Below, piece after piece: positions 12,432-24,400 of a stretch of 64,000 bases of DNA (its first letter is position 1; each line of letters opens with the position of its first letter). The stretch comes from Tetrapyrgos nigripes (Eukaryota > Basidiomycota > Agaricomycetes > Agaricales > Campanellaceae), in contig JAACJM010000055.1 in assembly GCA_013368315.1 (NCBI GenBank), positions 1-64,000 of the forward strand, written 5' to 3'. The translations under genes were made by a program, and so were the position numbers. The notes beneath the pieces are model-generated. The model had not been told where the DNA came from. It made no database searches and saw nothing but the letters and a program-made list of their open reading frames with translations.

Positions 12432-12750
12432 TAAAACGACCTGTAACCAAATTGTATCTAATAGTCTATATACATAAGTACTCTCAAGACTGGAGCTGGA
12501 GCAGTAAGCTTCCTTGTACTGCAGTATCGACTCCGTGCGAAAATTGCTTATACTGACTCGAATCTCTTAATGTCAATGAACACGTTTTCGACAACAACAG
12601 TCACTGACACCTTATCTGGACCCCCAAGCATCCAAAGCTTGAGGCACTATGTAAGTCTTGCCATTAATAATTGTAATCTGACAGGCAGCAGTAGACTAAC
12701 TCATTGCTCTGAACATCCAACTTCAATCTGATCTGGAATTCGAATAGAGA
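12432..12750. other. Intergenic, no gene seen
   Basis: This 319-bp gap holds the transporter 3' end and the F-box gene promoter. No repeat or RNA was noticed. Confidence 0.5.
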
Positions 12751-14520
12751 ATGCTTTGGCAAAGACTACTTAGACTATCACCTTTTCAACCACGCGTCCC
12801 CGACGTTGACATCCATGCAGATGATTTTTCAGCCCCTGATTTCGACCAGCTTTCACGAGTCATTTCGGATGCCGAAGAAGATATAATTGAATACGAGGAC
12901 GACATACACAACCTAGAGAGCATCATTTCCGGTCTTGGGCAGAAGAAGAAGGACATGGAGCAATACACGGAGTGCTGCAGAGTGGCCAGAGAATCTCTGT
13001 CTCCAATTCGCAAACTACCCACCGAGATCATGTGCGAAATCTTCCTTCGATACCAAGACCTCCATGACTCTGGCATGGAGGATGGCCGGTTCTTGGAGCC
13101 TCTTCACGATCCTTGGCACTCTTCTCCCAGTCGAGTTCTGACGGCTTTGACATTGAGCTCGGTTTGCAGACTCTGGCGCACTATTTCCATTTCTACTCCC
13201 CAGCTTTGGTCGCGCTTTTTGTTGGTTTTAGCAGAGAATTGCAAAGCCCTCCCTCATCTACTTGAACTCTATCTCTCGCGATCAAAACAAGCGCCTCTTT
13301 CCTTTCATGTCTACGTTGATGCTGGGGTTAAGGCTACACTCACCATTGTGCCGCTCCTCGTCGCCCAGGCTCATCGTTGGTTTTTCGCCAGCTGGGAGAC
13401 CTCGGACAGGAAGGACGAGACACTACTGACATACTTGAACGCTCAGAAAGACCTTCCTCTTCTGTATGCCTTCGATATGGCCAGTACCATGGATTTTGAA
13501 GACCCTGTTGGTATCTTCACCGGTGCTCATACTCCTCGGGCAGTCTCCTTGGAGTTGTCCAACTTCCTTCATTCCAATCTACGCTGGGACCAAATTCACT
13601 TCTTTCGTGCTACCGACTATGACGGCCCAGTCAGTGAAATGTATCGCAGGATACCGTTTAAATCATTGACATTCGTACGAGATTTGGCGGAGAGATGCCC
13701 TGCCATTCGTTCTCTAGACTTGTATCTTGGACTCTGTAACGTCGACAATCCAGAAAATGTTGACAGAGATATTCATTTGAGCTTGCTCGAAAGATTATGT
13801 CTCAGGGAGGCAGCCTGGTATGAAGTGGATTGGATTCTTGCCCTCTTCACATTCCCCCGTTTGCGCAGGTTGTCATTTGACATGTTGCTTGATTGGGAGC
13901 CTGTTAGCCCGGAGGAGGAAGGATACCCCTCTCCCAGGCCCGATACATTCTCTTCCTTCATCTTGAGGTCGCAATGCTCCATCTCTGTGCTGAGATTGGA
14001 ACAGCTGCATTCTCGCTTCAACGACGTCGTTGTTGATATGCTGCGGAATCTGCCCTGTCTGACTGAATTGATAGTTGGAGAGAGAACCCAGGCCCTCTGC
14101 GAACACGAAGCATCCATGATTACAAATTTGATGGAGATCCTGCGTGTCCGCAACCACCAATCTGCCGAGGGCGACGTAACCACCATCGAACAACAAGTGG
14201 AATGCACTGCGGGGCAAAACAGCAACATCCTCCTGCCTCTCCTCGAGAAACTCATCTTAGAAGTGGCCGCAGAACCGTTTCAGGCTTTGGCGTTTGCAAA
14301 GATGGTCAAGTCACGACGAATGCTGACCGGTCGTGGACTTCGGGCTCTGCAGTCGGTGAGACTCTTTCTACAATGGAGTAGTCCGAAGGCAACGGACGTC
14401 AATTTGCCATCATGTCTACGGTCGCTGCAAGGTCCAGGTGTGGAGGTCATCATGAGCACTGAGGCTTCTAGAAGGTGCATGGTAGACGAACACCGGGAGT
14501 GCTGGAGTTCGCTGGAATAG
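12751..14520 (+). CDS. F-box-like domain protein
   Basis: A single open frame of 589 codons. F-box proteins are substrate adaptors of SCF ubiquitin ligases. After an acidic N-terminal part and a likely coiled coil (ISDAEEDIIEYEDDIHNLES), the F-box-like motif reads SPIRKLPTEIMCEIFLRY, followed by ALTLSSVCRLWRTIS and TPQLWSRF, the usual arrangement in Agaricomycete F-box proteins. The rest is a divergent leucine-rich region with repeats such as CPAIRSLDLYLG and FPRLRRLSFDML. The target is unknown. No neighbour suggests a specific partner. Confidence 0.85.
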   Translation: MLWQRLLRLSPFQPRVPDVDIHADDFSAPDFDQLSRVISDAEEDIIEYEDDIHNLESIISGLGQKKKDMEQYTECCRVARESLSPIRKLPTEIMCEIFLRYQDLHDSGMEDGRFLEPLHDPWHSSPSRVLTALTLSSVCRLWRTISISTPQLWSRFLLVLAENCKALPHLLELYLSRSKQAPLSFHVYVDAGVKATLTIVPLLVAQAHRWFFASWETSDRKDETLLTYLNAQKDLPLLYAFDMASTMDFEDPVGIFTGAHTPRAVSLELSNFLHSNLRWDQIHFFRATDYDGPVSEMYRRIPFKSLTFVRDLAERCPAIRSLDLYLGLCNVDNPENVDRDIHLSLLERLCLREAAWYEVDWILALFTFPRLRRLSFDMLLDWEPVSPEEEGYPSPRPDTFSSFILRSQCSISVLRLEQLHSRFNDVVVDMLRNLPCLTELIVGERTQALCEHEASMITNLMEILRVRNHQSAEGDVTTIEQQVECTAGQNSNILLPLLEKLILEVAAEPFQALAFAKMVKSRRMLTGRGLRALQSVRLFLQWSSPKATDVNLPSCLRSLQGPGVEVIMSTEASRRCMVDEHRECWSSLE

Positions 14521-14661
14521 TTTTGTCATTGTCTGCGAGTGTACACGGATGGGCATTCCTATGAATACATGTTCCTTCTCAAACTTTTCCCTTGCAGACT
14601 GCATCCTGAAGCTGAATGTGAGACATTGGAAGACAGGGACATTGCAGTCCTTTACCTTGCT

Positions 14662-16167
14662 TCATATCTGGGTAGCCCTAGGGTCTGGTGTGCTCGATAT
14701 GCTGAATTGCTCCGATATTGTCGAATACGCTGGATTGGTAAATGAACGACGAATGTGAAGGATCGCTCTGCTTGTCAGAACCGAATGAATGACCCGCTCA
14801 TGAGGTCCTATCAGGTTCAAAAGCTCAATCTGAAGGTAAGTGATTATCAGTACCACGCTTTGCGCTTTGGGAGTAGGAAAGGAGGGCTAACAGGAGCGAG
14901 GAGGATTACGAGGACATTTAACAGCGTCAGAGCTATGTATTGGTAACATTACCAGTCAGTGGCAAAAATTGTCGAGGAGAGGATCACCGTGACTCACTAA
15001 GGATGTACAAGTAGAAGAAGATACCTAAATCATTTCAACGCTACGAATGAAGGGTAAGAAGGCATGACTGACTTACCGTCATAATAGATGGTGCGGAGCA
15101 GTCTTCCACCGTGTATTCCTATACGGGTTCAGATATAGGAAGCAGTAGAGCACTCTGATAACCACTGACCTGTTCGAAATGCGGATATGACCATCAAACC
15201 GAGAAGAACTAAGTGTTCATGAAGACCGTCAGCAGAGTCATGGGCTGGCCATGGCAGATATTTCCTGAATACCTGCTTGATAGAATCCAGCACATAACCA
15301 CGAGATGAACATGAGACGTCCACCACCAACAGTAAAACAAGTAATAAAGTTGGGTAGTGGCGAAGGTTGGACTGTGTAAATTTACGATACAATGCCGTCA
15401 ACACAAATTTGCCCGACACATTCTAGAATCTAACGTCGAGTCGTCTGCACGTACATCTGTGAGAATTGAGGTAAAGCCAGTTTACAACGGACCCTGGAGT
15501 CCAACAGAGCACAAAAAGGAGAGGCAAGCCGTATTTGAGTCGCTTGTCCCGCCGCCAAACAGAATATGTCCTAATGCTTAGAAGGACTGTTGTCCCTGCT
15601 CATTAGTATCAAATGCCAAGATTTCATGCTTTAAATGGCTTGCTCACTTTCCGACAGTCCTATTCCTGCGATGTAGAACCCTGGTTTAACCATTAGCAAG
15701 ATCTCCGAGTCATAAGGGGTACATGAAAGTACTTGCAAGACGATATATTGTACAGTGTTTGACATTGAGTGTATTCCATGTGCTGAAACAGAACTAGTCG
15801 TAGTACGAGTCAGTCTCTCAATGCATTTGGCATGGATTCGAACATATTACCCATGAGAGACATAACAGTATCGGCCAGCAGTACGTATCTCTGCACAATA
15901 TACAGCACTTTGACGGGTTCGGTACGACTCGACCATATATACTCGTACTCGAGCCGAAAGGTGATACTGTAATCGTACAACAGCAAGGCAGCAGCAGAGA
16001 CTTGAGGTAAAAATCAGGGTAAGTCTTTGTGCCTTGCAGTGGGTATATCTCTCACGGGTGAAGTACTATATAAATATGGTCATGAAAGATGAGCGCAGCA
16101 CCATTAGAACGATCCTCACCGAGACCAGCTGAGCTTGATGAACAACCCCTTCAAGGAGCGCAGGCAT
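14662..16167 (-). CDS. DUF6533-type seven-helix membrane protein
   Basis: This gene is broken into many small exons and is easy to miss. Read downward on the minus strand it gives ALLLYDYSITFRLEYEYIW, EPVKVLYIVQRYVLLADTV, FYIAGIGLSE, TTVLLSIRTYSVWRRDKRL, LPLLFVLCWTPGSVVNWLYL, ITCFTVGGGRLMFISWLCAG, VLLGLMVISAFRTG, RLLRTIYYDGIFFYLYIL, LTLLNVLVILLAP and ERVIHSVLTSRAILHIRRSF, ending at a TGA at 14662. This order matches the mushroom family with an N-terminal DUF6533 segment and about seven membrane helices, whose function is unknown. Every junction I tested has GT-AG borders and keeps phase, so the gene looks intact. The first exon is unresolved. An ATG at 16167 (MPALLEGVVHQAQLVS) is the best candidate, but the phase of its donor does not fit cleanly. 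Confidence 0.72.
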
Positions 16168-16207
16168 GGAGAAGTTGCGCCCAAACCAAATTCACGTATC
16201 CTCCCTT

Positions 16208-16251
16208 TATATTTGGCTACCATACTTATACCTCTATATTTGGCTACCATA
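16208..16251. repeat. Short direct repeat (17 bp, twice)
   Basis: TATATTTGGCTACCATA occurs at 16208-16224 and again at 16235-16251, a 27-bp period. It lies between the DUF6533 gene start and the glycosylase gene end. Its role is unknown. Confidence 0.75.
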
Positions 16252-16399
16252 TACAACATCACTCTAGACAACAATCGTTAGTATTCAAAATGAATCGTAG
16301 TGAGCAAAAATATTACCCTAACGTCACTTGCATCAAGTTTCGTATCTATCCGTCGGACTCCGTCGCTCGTAGTCCATCCTATGTATAATCTACACTCAC

Positions 16400-17775
16400 T
16401 CATAAGGTGAGTACTGAAAAAGGGACTGCGGGGGTAAATGTCCCTTCTTTGAGCTCCGTCAAATCATTCTTGAGCTTTACGAAGAGCAGAGTTTTGTCGG
16501 GAATCTGTTGCGTGGATGTATTAGTCATTGTCCGCCGAAAGCCGATGTAGCAATCCATCTGAGACAGGTTCTCACTTGATAGCCCTGAACTTTTCCCGAT
16601 GTACTAGGCAATGCATAGAAGAAAGTTTCTGCTGTCCAGTCAATTAGTGAGTCAAACTTCGGCACAGATAGTGGAAGGGAGCCTCCTACCTGGAAGCTCG
16701 TCAATCCCGCCATTTTCCGTCTTATAGACCATCTTGTAAGGCTGTAATCCTGGCGAAAAAGTATTCCACTGTTTCGTATCATGGCGCTCGGCTTGGCGGC
16801 TGGCATATTTTAAAACACTCCGTCCTATGTTTAGGCCAATAAAACAAACAATGCGCGGCCGATATCTTTCGATTTTCTGGAGAAAGGTTGGGACTCCTGC
16901 AGTCAGTTCGGAATCCTTCAGCTCGCTTGCCTGTAGTTGAAGATACGTCATCGACAATTCTGAAGGTAAGTATGACTGCCATACCTCAGCGGTTGGTCGG
17001 TCAACAATATTAGTCTGCAACAGAGGTCAATTCAATGCAACACTCGTCCTGATTGTGCTGAAGGTCTTACCAAGCCATACGAAAAGCGTTCCGGAAGAGT
17101 GAAATCTTCCGTCGGCGAGAGTTGAGTTGGCGTCAAACCTACAGTTTCCAAACGAGTCAGGCTTCCTGCTTTTACTATCATCACGACGATCACATACCTG
17201 AAAGATGCAGGCATTTCCAAAAGTGATTTGTTGGATGAGCAAAATGATGTCCCATTTCTGCAGACCGCTGTCCTGGGCTGGAAACAAGACATTAGATCGC
17301 TGCACTCGGTGTATGGTGAAGAGACTCAACTTTATACCACAAAACACGACTGGTCAATGAAAAGTCAACAGTGCGTCTTCACGCCGAAATACTCAAGGCT
17401 CACTGTCCAATCCGAGTGCCAGATGATCGTTGATGTGATGAAGGTGAGCGTATTTTTCAGGTGAAGCGTACCCGCGAGACTTCTGCTTCTTGGGACTGCT
17501 TGGTTGCTGCGAAGGTCTATAGGGCGGTGAAGAACTTCTCGAACGCTTCTTTGATAGCTGGACGTTGCGGAGCTATGTGAAGACGGTTAGTGTGAAGAAG
17601 ACTGTAAAGAGAAAGCGTTTACACTTTGAGAGCGAGCATCACGGTAGGTGAACTTTGAAAGTGAGGCTCTAAACCCCTGGAGATCTGCCCCTGGAATTTC
17701 GCCCATTTCTTCCTCGTCTTGCTTTTCGGGACCTGCTCTTGAATATCCCCCAAAACTTGTCGAGCTTGAGGCCAT
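16400..17775 (-). CDS. Uracil/thymine mismatch-specific DNA glycosylase (TDG/Mug family)
   Basis: TDG/Mug enzymes remove U or T paired with G, the product of cytosine or 5-methylcytosine deamination, and start base-excision repair. The start is MASSSTSFGGYSRAGPEK at 17775, followed by a basic, Ser-rich exon (KKRSRSSSPPYRPSQQ). The catalytic domain is assembled across several short introns: IVFCGINPGQRSAEMGHHFA with the active-site GINPG motif, HPTNHFWKCLHLSG, GLTPTQLSPTEDFTLPERF, then LTNIVDRPTAE, the family TN-V-RPT motif, and KIERYRPRIVCFIGLNIG. The end is FFYALPSTSGKVQGYQIPDK and a tail closing FSVLTL at 16400. In GINPG the Asn is the catalytic residue in known members and is present. All junctions I read keep phase, so the gene appears functional. 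The basic N-terminus may aid nuclear location or DNA binding. Confidence 0.9.
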
Positions 17776-17977
17776 AGTGAGAGCTAGCAAACTAGCCTAG
17801 ACAAAAAAGGGCGCAAAGATCAGAAAACGCGTGTGATGGTCCAGGTGAAAGCTGAGAAATGAAGTAAATAGTCACGTGGATGACATGCGCATACCAGGAC
17901 GCGTCGCGTCGTGTCGCATGTGTCAATTGCATCTCATACTATCGAGTACTGTATCACTGTATCGAGTATATACAAGT

Positions 17978-18599
17978 ATAGTGTAAGTGTAAGTAGTACT
18001 AAGTAGTGTAAGTAATACCTTCTCACTGTTAAAGAGTGTAAGTAGTCTCAAGAGTGTAACGCTTTCATGTACAGCCGTTCCGGGCCCCGCTACCCCTTCG
18101 GGCCATTATCCCAATAAGGCTACGGATCCCGCACCGTCGCTCATAGTCCCGCCTCCGTGTCAGCGCTATCCCGCCCTCAGGGACTGTGCCCGCTCCCTTT
18201 AGTCACTTTGGAGTGCACTGCATATAGACGCGTATCATTTTTTGTTCGATTCCGCTTCAAGGAGGCCGCCTTTTGCATTGCCTCCCGCACTTGGCCGTGT
18301 AAAAATTCCCTGGAAGATACTGAAATTAAGCAGAGATTCTCTTCTTTACTCACTATCTGTTTGTATCAATAGACTCCCGAAGGCAGTATGTACCATGGCG
18401 AGCGCGGGGATGTATCCCAAATGGATGTGGCGGCGCTCGGACGTCCGGAGATAGCATTTGATGCGCCCCACTTATCTCCGGGAGGTGCTCCACTTACACT
18501 CTTTTGAGCTTCGTGCATCAAAACTACTTACACTATCCAAGTCACACTTACACTAAACTATGCAGGTTAAGCGAGGTGAGCAACTTACACTTACACTAT
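17978..18599. mobile_element. Non-autonomous inverted-repeat element (GTGTAAG-rich ends)
   Basis: The outer 17 bp at 17978-17994 (ATAGTGTAAGTGTAAGT) are an exact inverted match to 18583-18599. Inside both ends the motif GTGTAAG recurs several times, and the segment around 18035-18060 is an imperfect inverted match to that around 18490-18515. The core is GC-rich and I see no transposase. No convincing target-site duplication flanks it, so the superfamily is open. Confidence 0.7.
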
Positions 18600-18615
18600 T
18601 TCTGTCATTCCTCTC

Positions 18616-18854
18616 ACTGTATCATTTCGAATAGATGGAATGGTCACAGGTCACATTTTCCTTCCCAAAATGTCTGCTGGTCACAGGTCACTGATGCCAT
18701 TTTCCAAGGAAAAATCTGTGACCATGAAAAATTTCGTCCAAAAAATTCCAATTTTTGACCTTGGTCACACCTAAATTTGGAAAATTTCCAGGTCCCAGAT
18801 GGAAAAAAATGTCACAGGTCACAATGCCTTTCCATCTATTCGAAATGGTACAGT
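18616..18854. mobile_element. MITE-like element with 25-bp terminal inverted repeats
   Basis: The left end at 18616-18640 and right end at 18830-18854 are inverted copies with one mismatch, containing CATTTCGAATAGATGGAA. The interior repeats GGTCACAGGTCAC-like motifs three to four times in both orientations. It has no coding capacity. It sits 16 bp from the preceding inverted-repeat element. The flanking duplication is not clear. Confidence 0.75.
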
Positions 18855-18948
18855 ACACTGCAAGACTAGAGATTAATACTATGGGACTATAGTTAAACTA
18901 ACAAAGCTTTAACGTATCAATCATTCAAATGAAGGTCGTTTTTTTTTA

Positions 18949-20468
18949 CTACATATATCCCTCCGAATCCGCTGGAGCTTCGATGACGGTCGAGGAAGCA
19001 AATTCTCCATCTGAACTTTCCAATGCAGGACGAATTTCCATCTCAAACAGAGTTTTTCGAAGATTTTCCATGCTTATAGAGCTAGGAAGTTGTTCGGGAT
19101 CTACCGCACAGCTACGGAGGAGGGACCGCCACGCAGTGACCGATTCTGGCTCGCGTGAGAGGATCCCGGCGAACCAATGGAGGATTTGTGGAGCGCAAGA
19201 CAGCGCCTCGCCACCAGGAATCCAGAGATGGGAGTGGGTCTGGTCTCGCATCCACTGTATACCGTCTGAATAATAAAGAGTCAGTTTAGAACAACAGCTT
19301 AAGAGATCTCAAACTCACTTGGAACTTTGATAGAATAAAGAGAAGGGCACAAAGTGCCCCACGAGACGATCGACTTGAATTCTTTGTTGAGTAAAACTTT
19401 GTTCATATGGCTGTAATCGAATGGTCCTGGTTGGACGAGGAAGCAGCTCTTCAGACGACTAAAGCGAGGCGCGCAAACCGTAAATGCGTTGTAAACTTCC
19501 AGGTGCTGATGGGAAGTGTTTTGAGCCAGTTCTTCAAGCTGAGACTGTGAATCGTCATTCAGCCTACCTCTTTAGCATTGGAACCACGCAAATTGCAATA
19601 TGTCAGGAGTTCGATGTGCGGAAGCTTGTTTGAGATGTTCTCGAGCAGGTCCAAGGACCAGCCACAGCTGAGGTAACATGTGAGAACCTCTAGGGTAGGA
19701 CTCCCAAATGACTCCAAAGCGGAAAGCGTATCGTCCACGGTGTTCAAGCTTTCACTGCCCAACTCCAAATGCACCACGCGGAGAGGCATTTGTTCTTGAA
19801 CTAGGTAGGGCACAAATTCGCTACGTCCACGGTAATATTGTAAATGAGAGAGTGGTTTTAGAGATTCGAGGGATTGCAATTGAGCAAGAGTGAGCGACTG
19901 CTGCAGGTAAAATTGATAAAGCTGGATTTCGAGGCCTAGATCGCTGAGGTCAGGATGGCGGTTCAAGAATAGCAAAAGGGCCTTGGAAAACGGTAAAGTC
20001 GTCTTGAAGCGCCGCAGACGGCTGAAATGACAGTCTCGGAGAGCCGTGGCGTACTCCGGTGGCCCGGCGAGCCTAAGGAACAGCAAGTTGCACAATTTGG
20101 GCAAGGCCTGTGCCGCCAGACCATAGAACGAGGAGAAAGGCTGATTGCCTGACAGGGATCCAGGCCTTCAAATCATCTAGGTAAACCCTCAGTAACCAAG
20201 AGTGTTAAGAAGCTCACGAGGAGGTTATTTCCAAATATTTGACCCATTCTGCTGCAACGTTCCTCTGCAAGACGGTGCGACAGAAGCGAGCAATTTCCCA
20301 TAGGGAGTTGAGAATCACTGTGCGGTAAATATAACGCATAGAGGAAAGATACAAGCTCTTATTGACACGACACAGAGAGAGCTGGTCCGTAGAGCTACAA
20401 AATTCAAGGATTTCTCCCCATAACTCTTGGGGCAGACGATAAACGATATGGCATGGAGGGTTCGTCAT
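18949..20468 (-). CDS. F-box/LRR-like protein
   Basis: A four-exon gene. Exon 1 starts MTNPPCHIVYRLPQELWGEI and continues ILEFCSSTDQLSLCRVNKSL, an F-box with the usual LP-E-W and L-L-C-VNKSL pattern. After a GT-AG intron comes a leucine-rich region (LPKLCNLLFLRLAGPP, LRRFKTTLPFSKALLLFL), then two more exons (LEVYNAFTVCAPRFSRLKSC; IQWMRDQTHSHLWIPGG) and the end ADSEGYM at 18949. Junctions keep phase. It is likely an SCF adaptor with unknown target. Confidence 0.82.
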
Positions 20469-21490
20469 GAGAGTGATTGGGGAACAGTATACTTCCTAGT
20501 CGATATACCCGATAGCTTGGTGCACCATGAAGCGGGAATGACGTTCCTCCATGATGATGTTTTTTAGGAGACCGCGCTATGATCAAGAAATGACGTCTGA
20601 CTCATGTCGCCGCAAGTGTCGGCGGATTCTTGCTTTGTGATTGAGTTTGAGGCAGCTGGACAGGTTTTGGAGGGCTCCAATCTTTGTCATGGGCTTGAGC
20701 AGTCCGGTTACCACGCAAGAGGTTTTCACCACCCGAGGGCATTCCAAGAGGCGCAAACACTTGTTTCAACTTCAACCAGACTACCCAGAGTATGAAGAAG
20801 ATATTTTGCATATGCTCGTGTTCGAAGCCGCTGAAGAGACGAAGAAAAGAAATCAAGAAACGAGCACCTAACGAGCGCAGCCAAACAGAACCAAACTCAC
20901 ACCCACGACTGGACACGTTTGGCAATAAATGAAGAGTACTATTAGTATTATACATTTCAATCAGACTACATATGGCATACAGAATATTGTGGTATGCTGG
21001 TCTATTTCGGAAGGTCAGCAGACGCAAGGAGGAGAAGACCATACTAGAAGGTTTAAACATATACACAAATGATGTTTACATACGTAGTGCACACAATGCA
21101 CATGCACAACATGACAACATGACAATGACAATGAAAAGGGGAGAGACAAAGTTCAGCGAAGTCAAAAAAGGAGACCGCAGGCAGTGGCAACAAGTGAGGT
21201 AAAAGTCTGACAGAATAGTGAGAAATCGAAGAGAAATGACCCATATCTATATCCAATAGATAGATGGCATTCTGCAGACCGCATACAGTAATCATCCATA
21301 TCGCTGACAATGACATATAAAATAAAGGACACCGCAGGCACTGTCGCCACCGCAGCCGCATCGAGCTCTTCCCAAGCTGGGCATCCATCCTTCCATGTTC
21401 CAAGAAACATCCTTCTCTTTCACAGCGACCTGAGGCGTATCGCTGAGAAAGCTAACCTGCGTGGTCAATGTTGTCAGCTAAAGAGAGGAG
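20469..21490. other. Intergenic about 1 kb, possible small minus-strand ORF
   Basis: The gap lies between two minus-strand genes. A minus frame at 20602-21066 encodes a hydrophobic run (MQNIFFILWVVWLKLKQVF) and a Pro/Gln-rich tail. I do not recognise it and it has no supporting splice or family evidence. The rest is AT-richer sequence consistent with the ATG4 3' UTR and the F-box promoter. Confidence 0.35.
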
Positions 21491-24400
21491 TCATGTCTTA
21501 TCGCTGTCCACCCAGTCATCAGTCAAGATGCCCTTCACACCTCCACTCTGTGTCCGACCTCCATCTCTAGCCCTTGCCGTATGCATCCGCCCCTCATAAC
21601 CTCTCGACGAAGACTCTTCATGGTCAGCCGTGACTCCAGACGAGGATGAAGACGAGTATGAATGCGAAATCTCAGGCGGGTCCTCTCTAGCCATCGGGAA
21701 AGGGAACGATTCCTGAACCGGGTGTGTAGGGAGCTTCACCTTCGGTACCGGGACAGGTACCTGTTTTTCCTTTCTCTTCTTCTTTTTTATTGAACCAGTT
21801 GTACTCCCGTTCGACTTGGTCTTCTTCACGGGTATAACATCAGGGATAGATGTAGAAAACTGCGACGACGGCGGCGTGTGCAGCGGGGTGGATGAGACGG
21901 ACGGGTCAACCCAATCATCCTCAATATCATCCTCATTGAAAGGCTTGTCGTTATCCGCCTCATGATCTTCTGACTTGGTTATCGGTATCTCGAAACGAGT
22001 GGCCGTAGGTCCGGGTGTAATCGGGTCCACTGGGTCTTCTTCTGTATCAACTTCCTCGCTCTTTCCCCGCTCTTTCCTCTTCCCACTTCTACTGTCCTCA
22101 TGACTCCTTGTACCAGTACTTGAAGGTGAATCTGAAGCAGATCTGGATCTCGAGTCAAAGTACTTTTCCGAGTCATCGTCGTCCCCGCCTTCCGCGCCCT
22201 CTCCACTCTCCTCCACACTCGGCTCCACGTCATCACCTTCGACTTCAAAATCATCATCCTCAGGCATGTCAAGACCATCATCGTCCGACATGGATTCCAA
22301 ACCAATGTTGTCATCTGAATCGGCTGCCCACTTGGGAGGCTCGTCTTGTATAGAGAATATTGTCCTGGGGAGCTATAGCAAGCAGAGTGAGTGTTGTACA
22401 TTTTGAAACGCAAGAAGGAATGACTTACCTCGCCAACCCTCCTCCTCAAGTCCACCCACTCATTCTCATCCCGACACAAGAATCCAATAAGCATACTAGG
22501 ATCCAACCCGCTCAAAGGCATCTTGCGAACTCGCTCGCAATGGAAAGTCTTGAGCTCTGCAGCCGAATAAGACGTAGCATAATGGACTTGAAGAGGATCC
22601 AATGACTGGGCCGGGTCCTCAATGCCAACGAGCTCGCTATAATCCATATCACCAGCGTTGTAGGATACAGACACAGGCGAGTCCGTTCTGGACGGTGACT
22701 GCGAAGATACACTTGTCGACCCATAACTGCCAGACCGTTCGACGCCTCCACTGTTTGTACTAATGCGAGACCCACTCGTAGCACTGGTCCCGCTTGCGCT
22801 GGAATACTGCTGCTGCAATGGAGAGGGAGAGATAGGAGTGTGGAAGCCAGAGCTTCGAGTAGGAGACGTAGGTGCGTGGTTACTGCCTCCACTTGCAGCG
22901 CTGCTGCCACTCGACGACCTTTGCTGCTTCTTCTCCTTTACTTTCTTTTTCTTCTCCTTCTCCTCTTTATCTCTCTCTTTCACGGGTGCTTCCGATATGA
23001 GCCCAGAACCTGTACCAGCTGGCGCAGACGGCGATCTGAGTGGAACAGCAGGCCGTGCATGATGAGGATCGAGATAGAAAAGATTATCCGCTTGAGAACC
23101 AACGAAGTAATACGAAGAACTTGGACGGCCGCCTGCAATACCGACAGATTGAGGAAAGGTGTAGAGAAGCTACGCAGATAGAGTAGATTAGTGCCGTAAA
23201 GTTAATTATGAAGCCTGAGCTTCAGTGGGGAATGTCACTCACTTTGATAGTCTCATAATAAATTGGATTAACACCATCTATACCCAATCTGATCCCAAAA
23301 AGCAATAAGACTGGACGATGACCCCATGATGTTGGGCCTCCTTTGCCTGTTGAATCGTATGTCAGGGTCTCATTGAACGGAGGTGTTCACATGGAGAATA
23401 TGAAGTGACGGACCTCTCTTTCCTCCGGGATAGACGGTGGATGATCCGTGCGAGGCAGCATACACTTCCGTCTGGTAGAGCGCTCCTCCATCTGCAGCGA
23501 CGGCTACACCAAGACCAGATTCAGGATATGAGTGAACGAGTGTTCTATTGTGGAAAATGATCAGTTAATCAGACAAGTGGGCAGAGAGCAGAGAGAGGAG
23601 CGAGACGAGGAGACAGGTCTAACGAGCTCGTAATAGACTCCGAGATGGGGAGATAGAAGACAAAAAACGCCTCGGGGTCTGACATATATCAACAATAAGA
23701 AGTCTGTGACATGCATACATGCAGACCACGTCCACTCCGAGGTGAGCTAGTGCATTTTCCCCAATTCACAGAAGTTCCTTCCAAACTTTATCTGAATATA
23801 GAACCACTCTAGTACCTCAGATGAACGGATAACAGCCAGCAAATCGCAACCCCAAATCCAAATAAAATCCAATCACGGACAAACATTCACTCACTTTATA
23901 GCACCTGCAGCTGTACTTGGACCGAACCACATCCCAACATCTTTACCCAGCTCTTTCCCTGCCAAAGCCATTCGATGTACACTGAACGGCGCCTCAGGGG
24001 AAGGTGTATCCAGAAACCACGTCACAATTTGCACGTAGGTGGCATATTCCTTCGTCATTTCCGGATACGGTGGACGACGCCAGTCTGTACATCCATCGAA
24101 GTCAGTACTGAAACCCTCTACAGATCGCCCACGTTAGACTCACCCCGACCTAAATGTAAAAACAGCAATGAGTTAGCCAGCAAACTTTGTCCAGTACGCA
24201 GCATACATCCCCAGCCCGAATCACTCGTCCATCCTTTCTCACCACCCAATCCCGGCCAGTTCCATTTTCGGGTATTGCTCAGCGTGGAATTGGGACTACT
24301 CGGTCCTCCTCGGCTTGAATGGCTCATGCTGGTACTACTCGAGTCAGATTTGTACGAGTCCGTGTATCTAGTACTCGTAACCGAAGTTCCAGTATGGCCG

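Noticed and set aside
20602..21066. 155-codon minus-strand frame with a hydrophobic segment
   Set aside because: I recognise no domain, and the sequence is compatible with UTR and intergenic DNA. It is noted only as a possibility.
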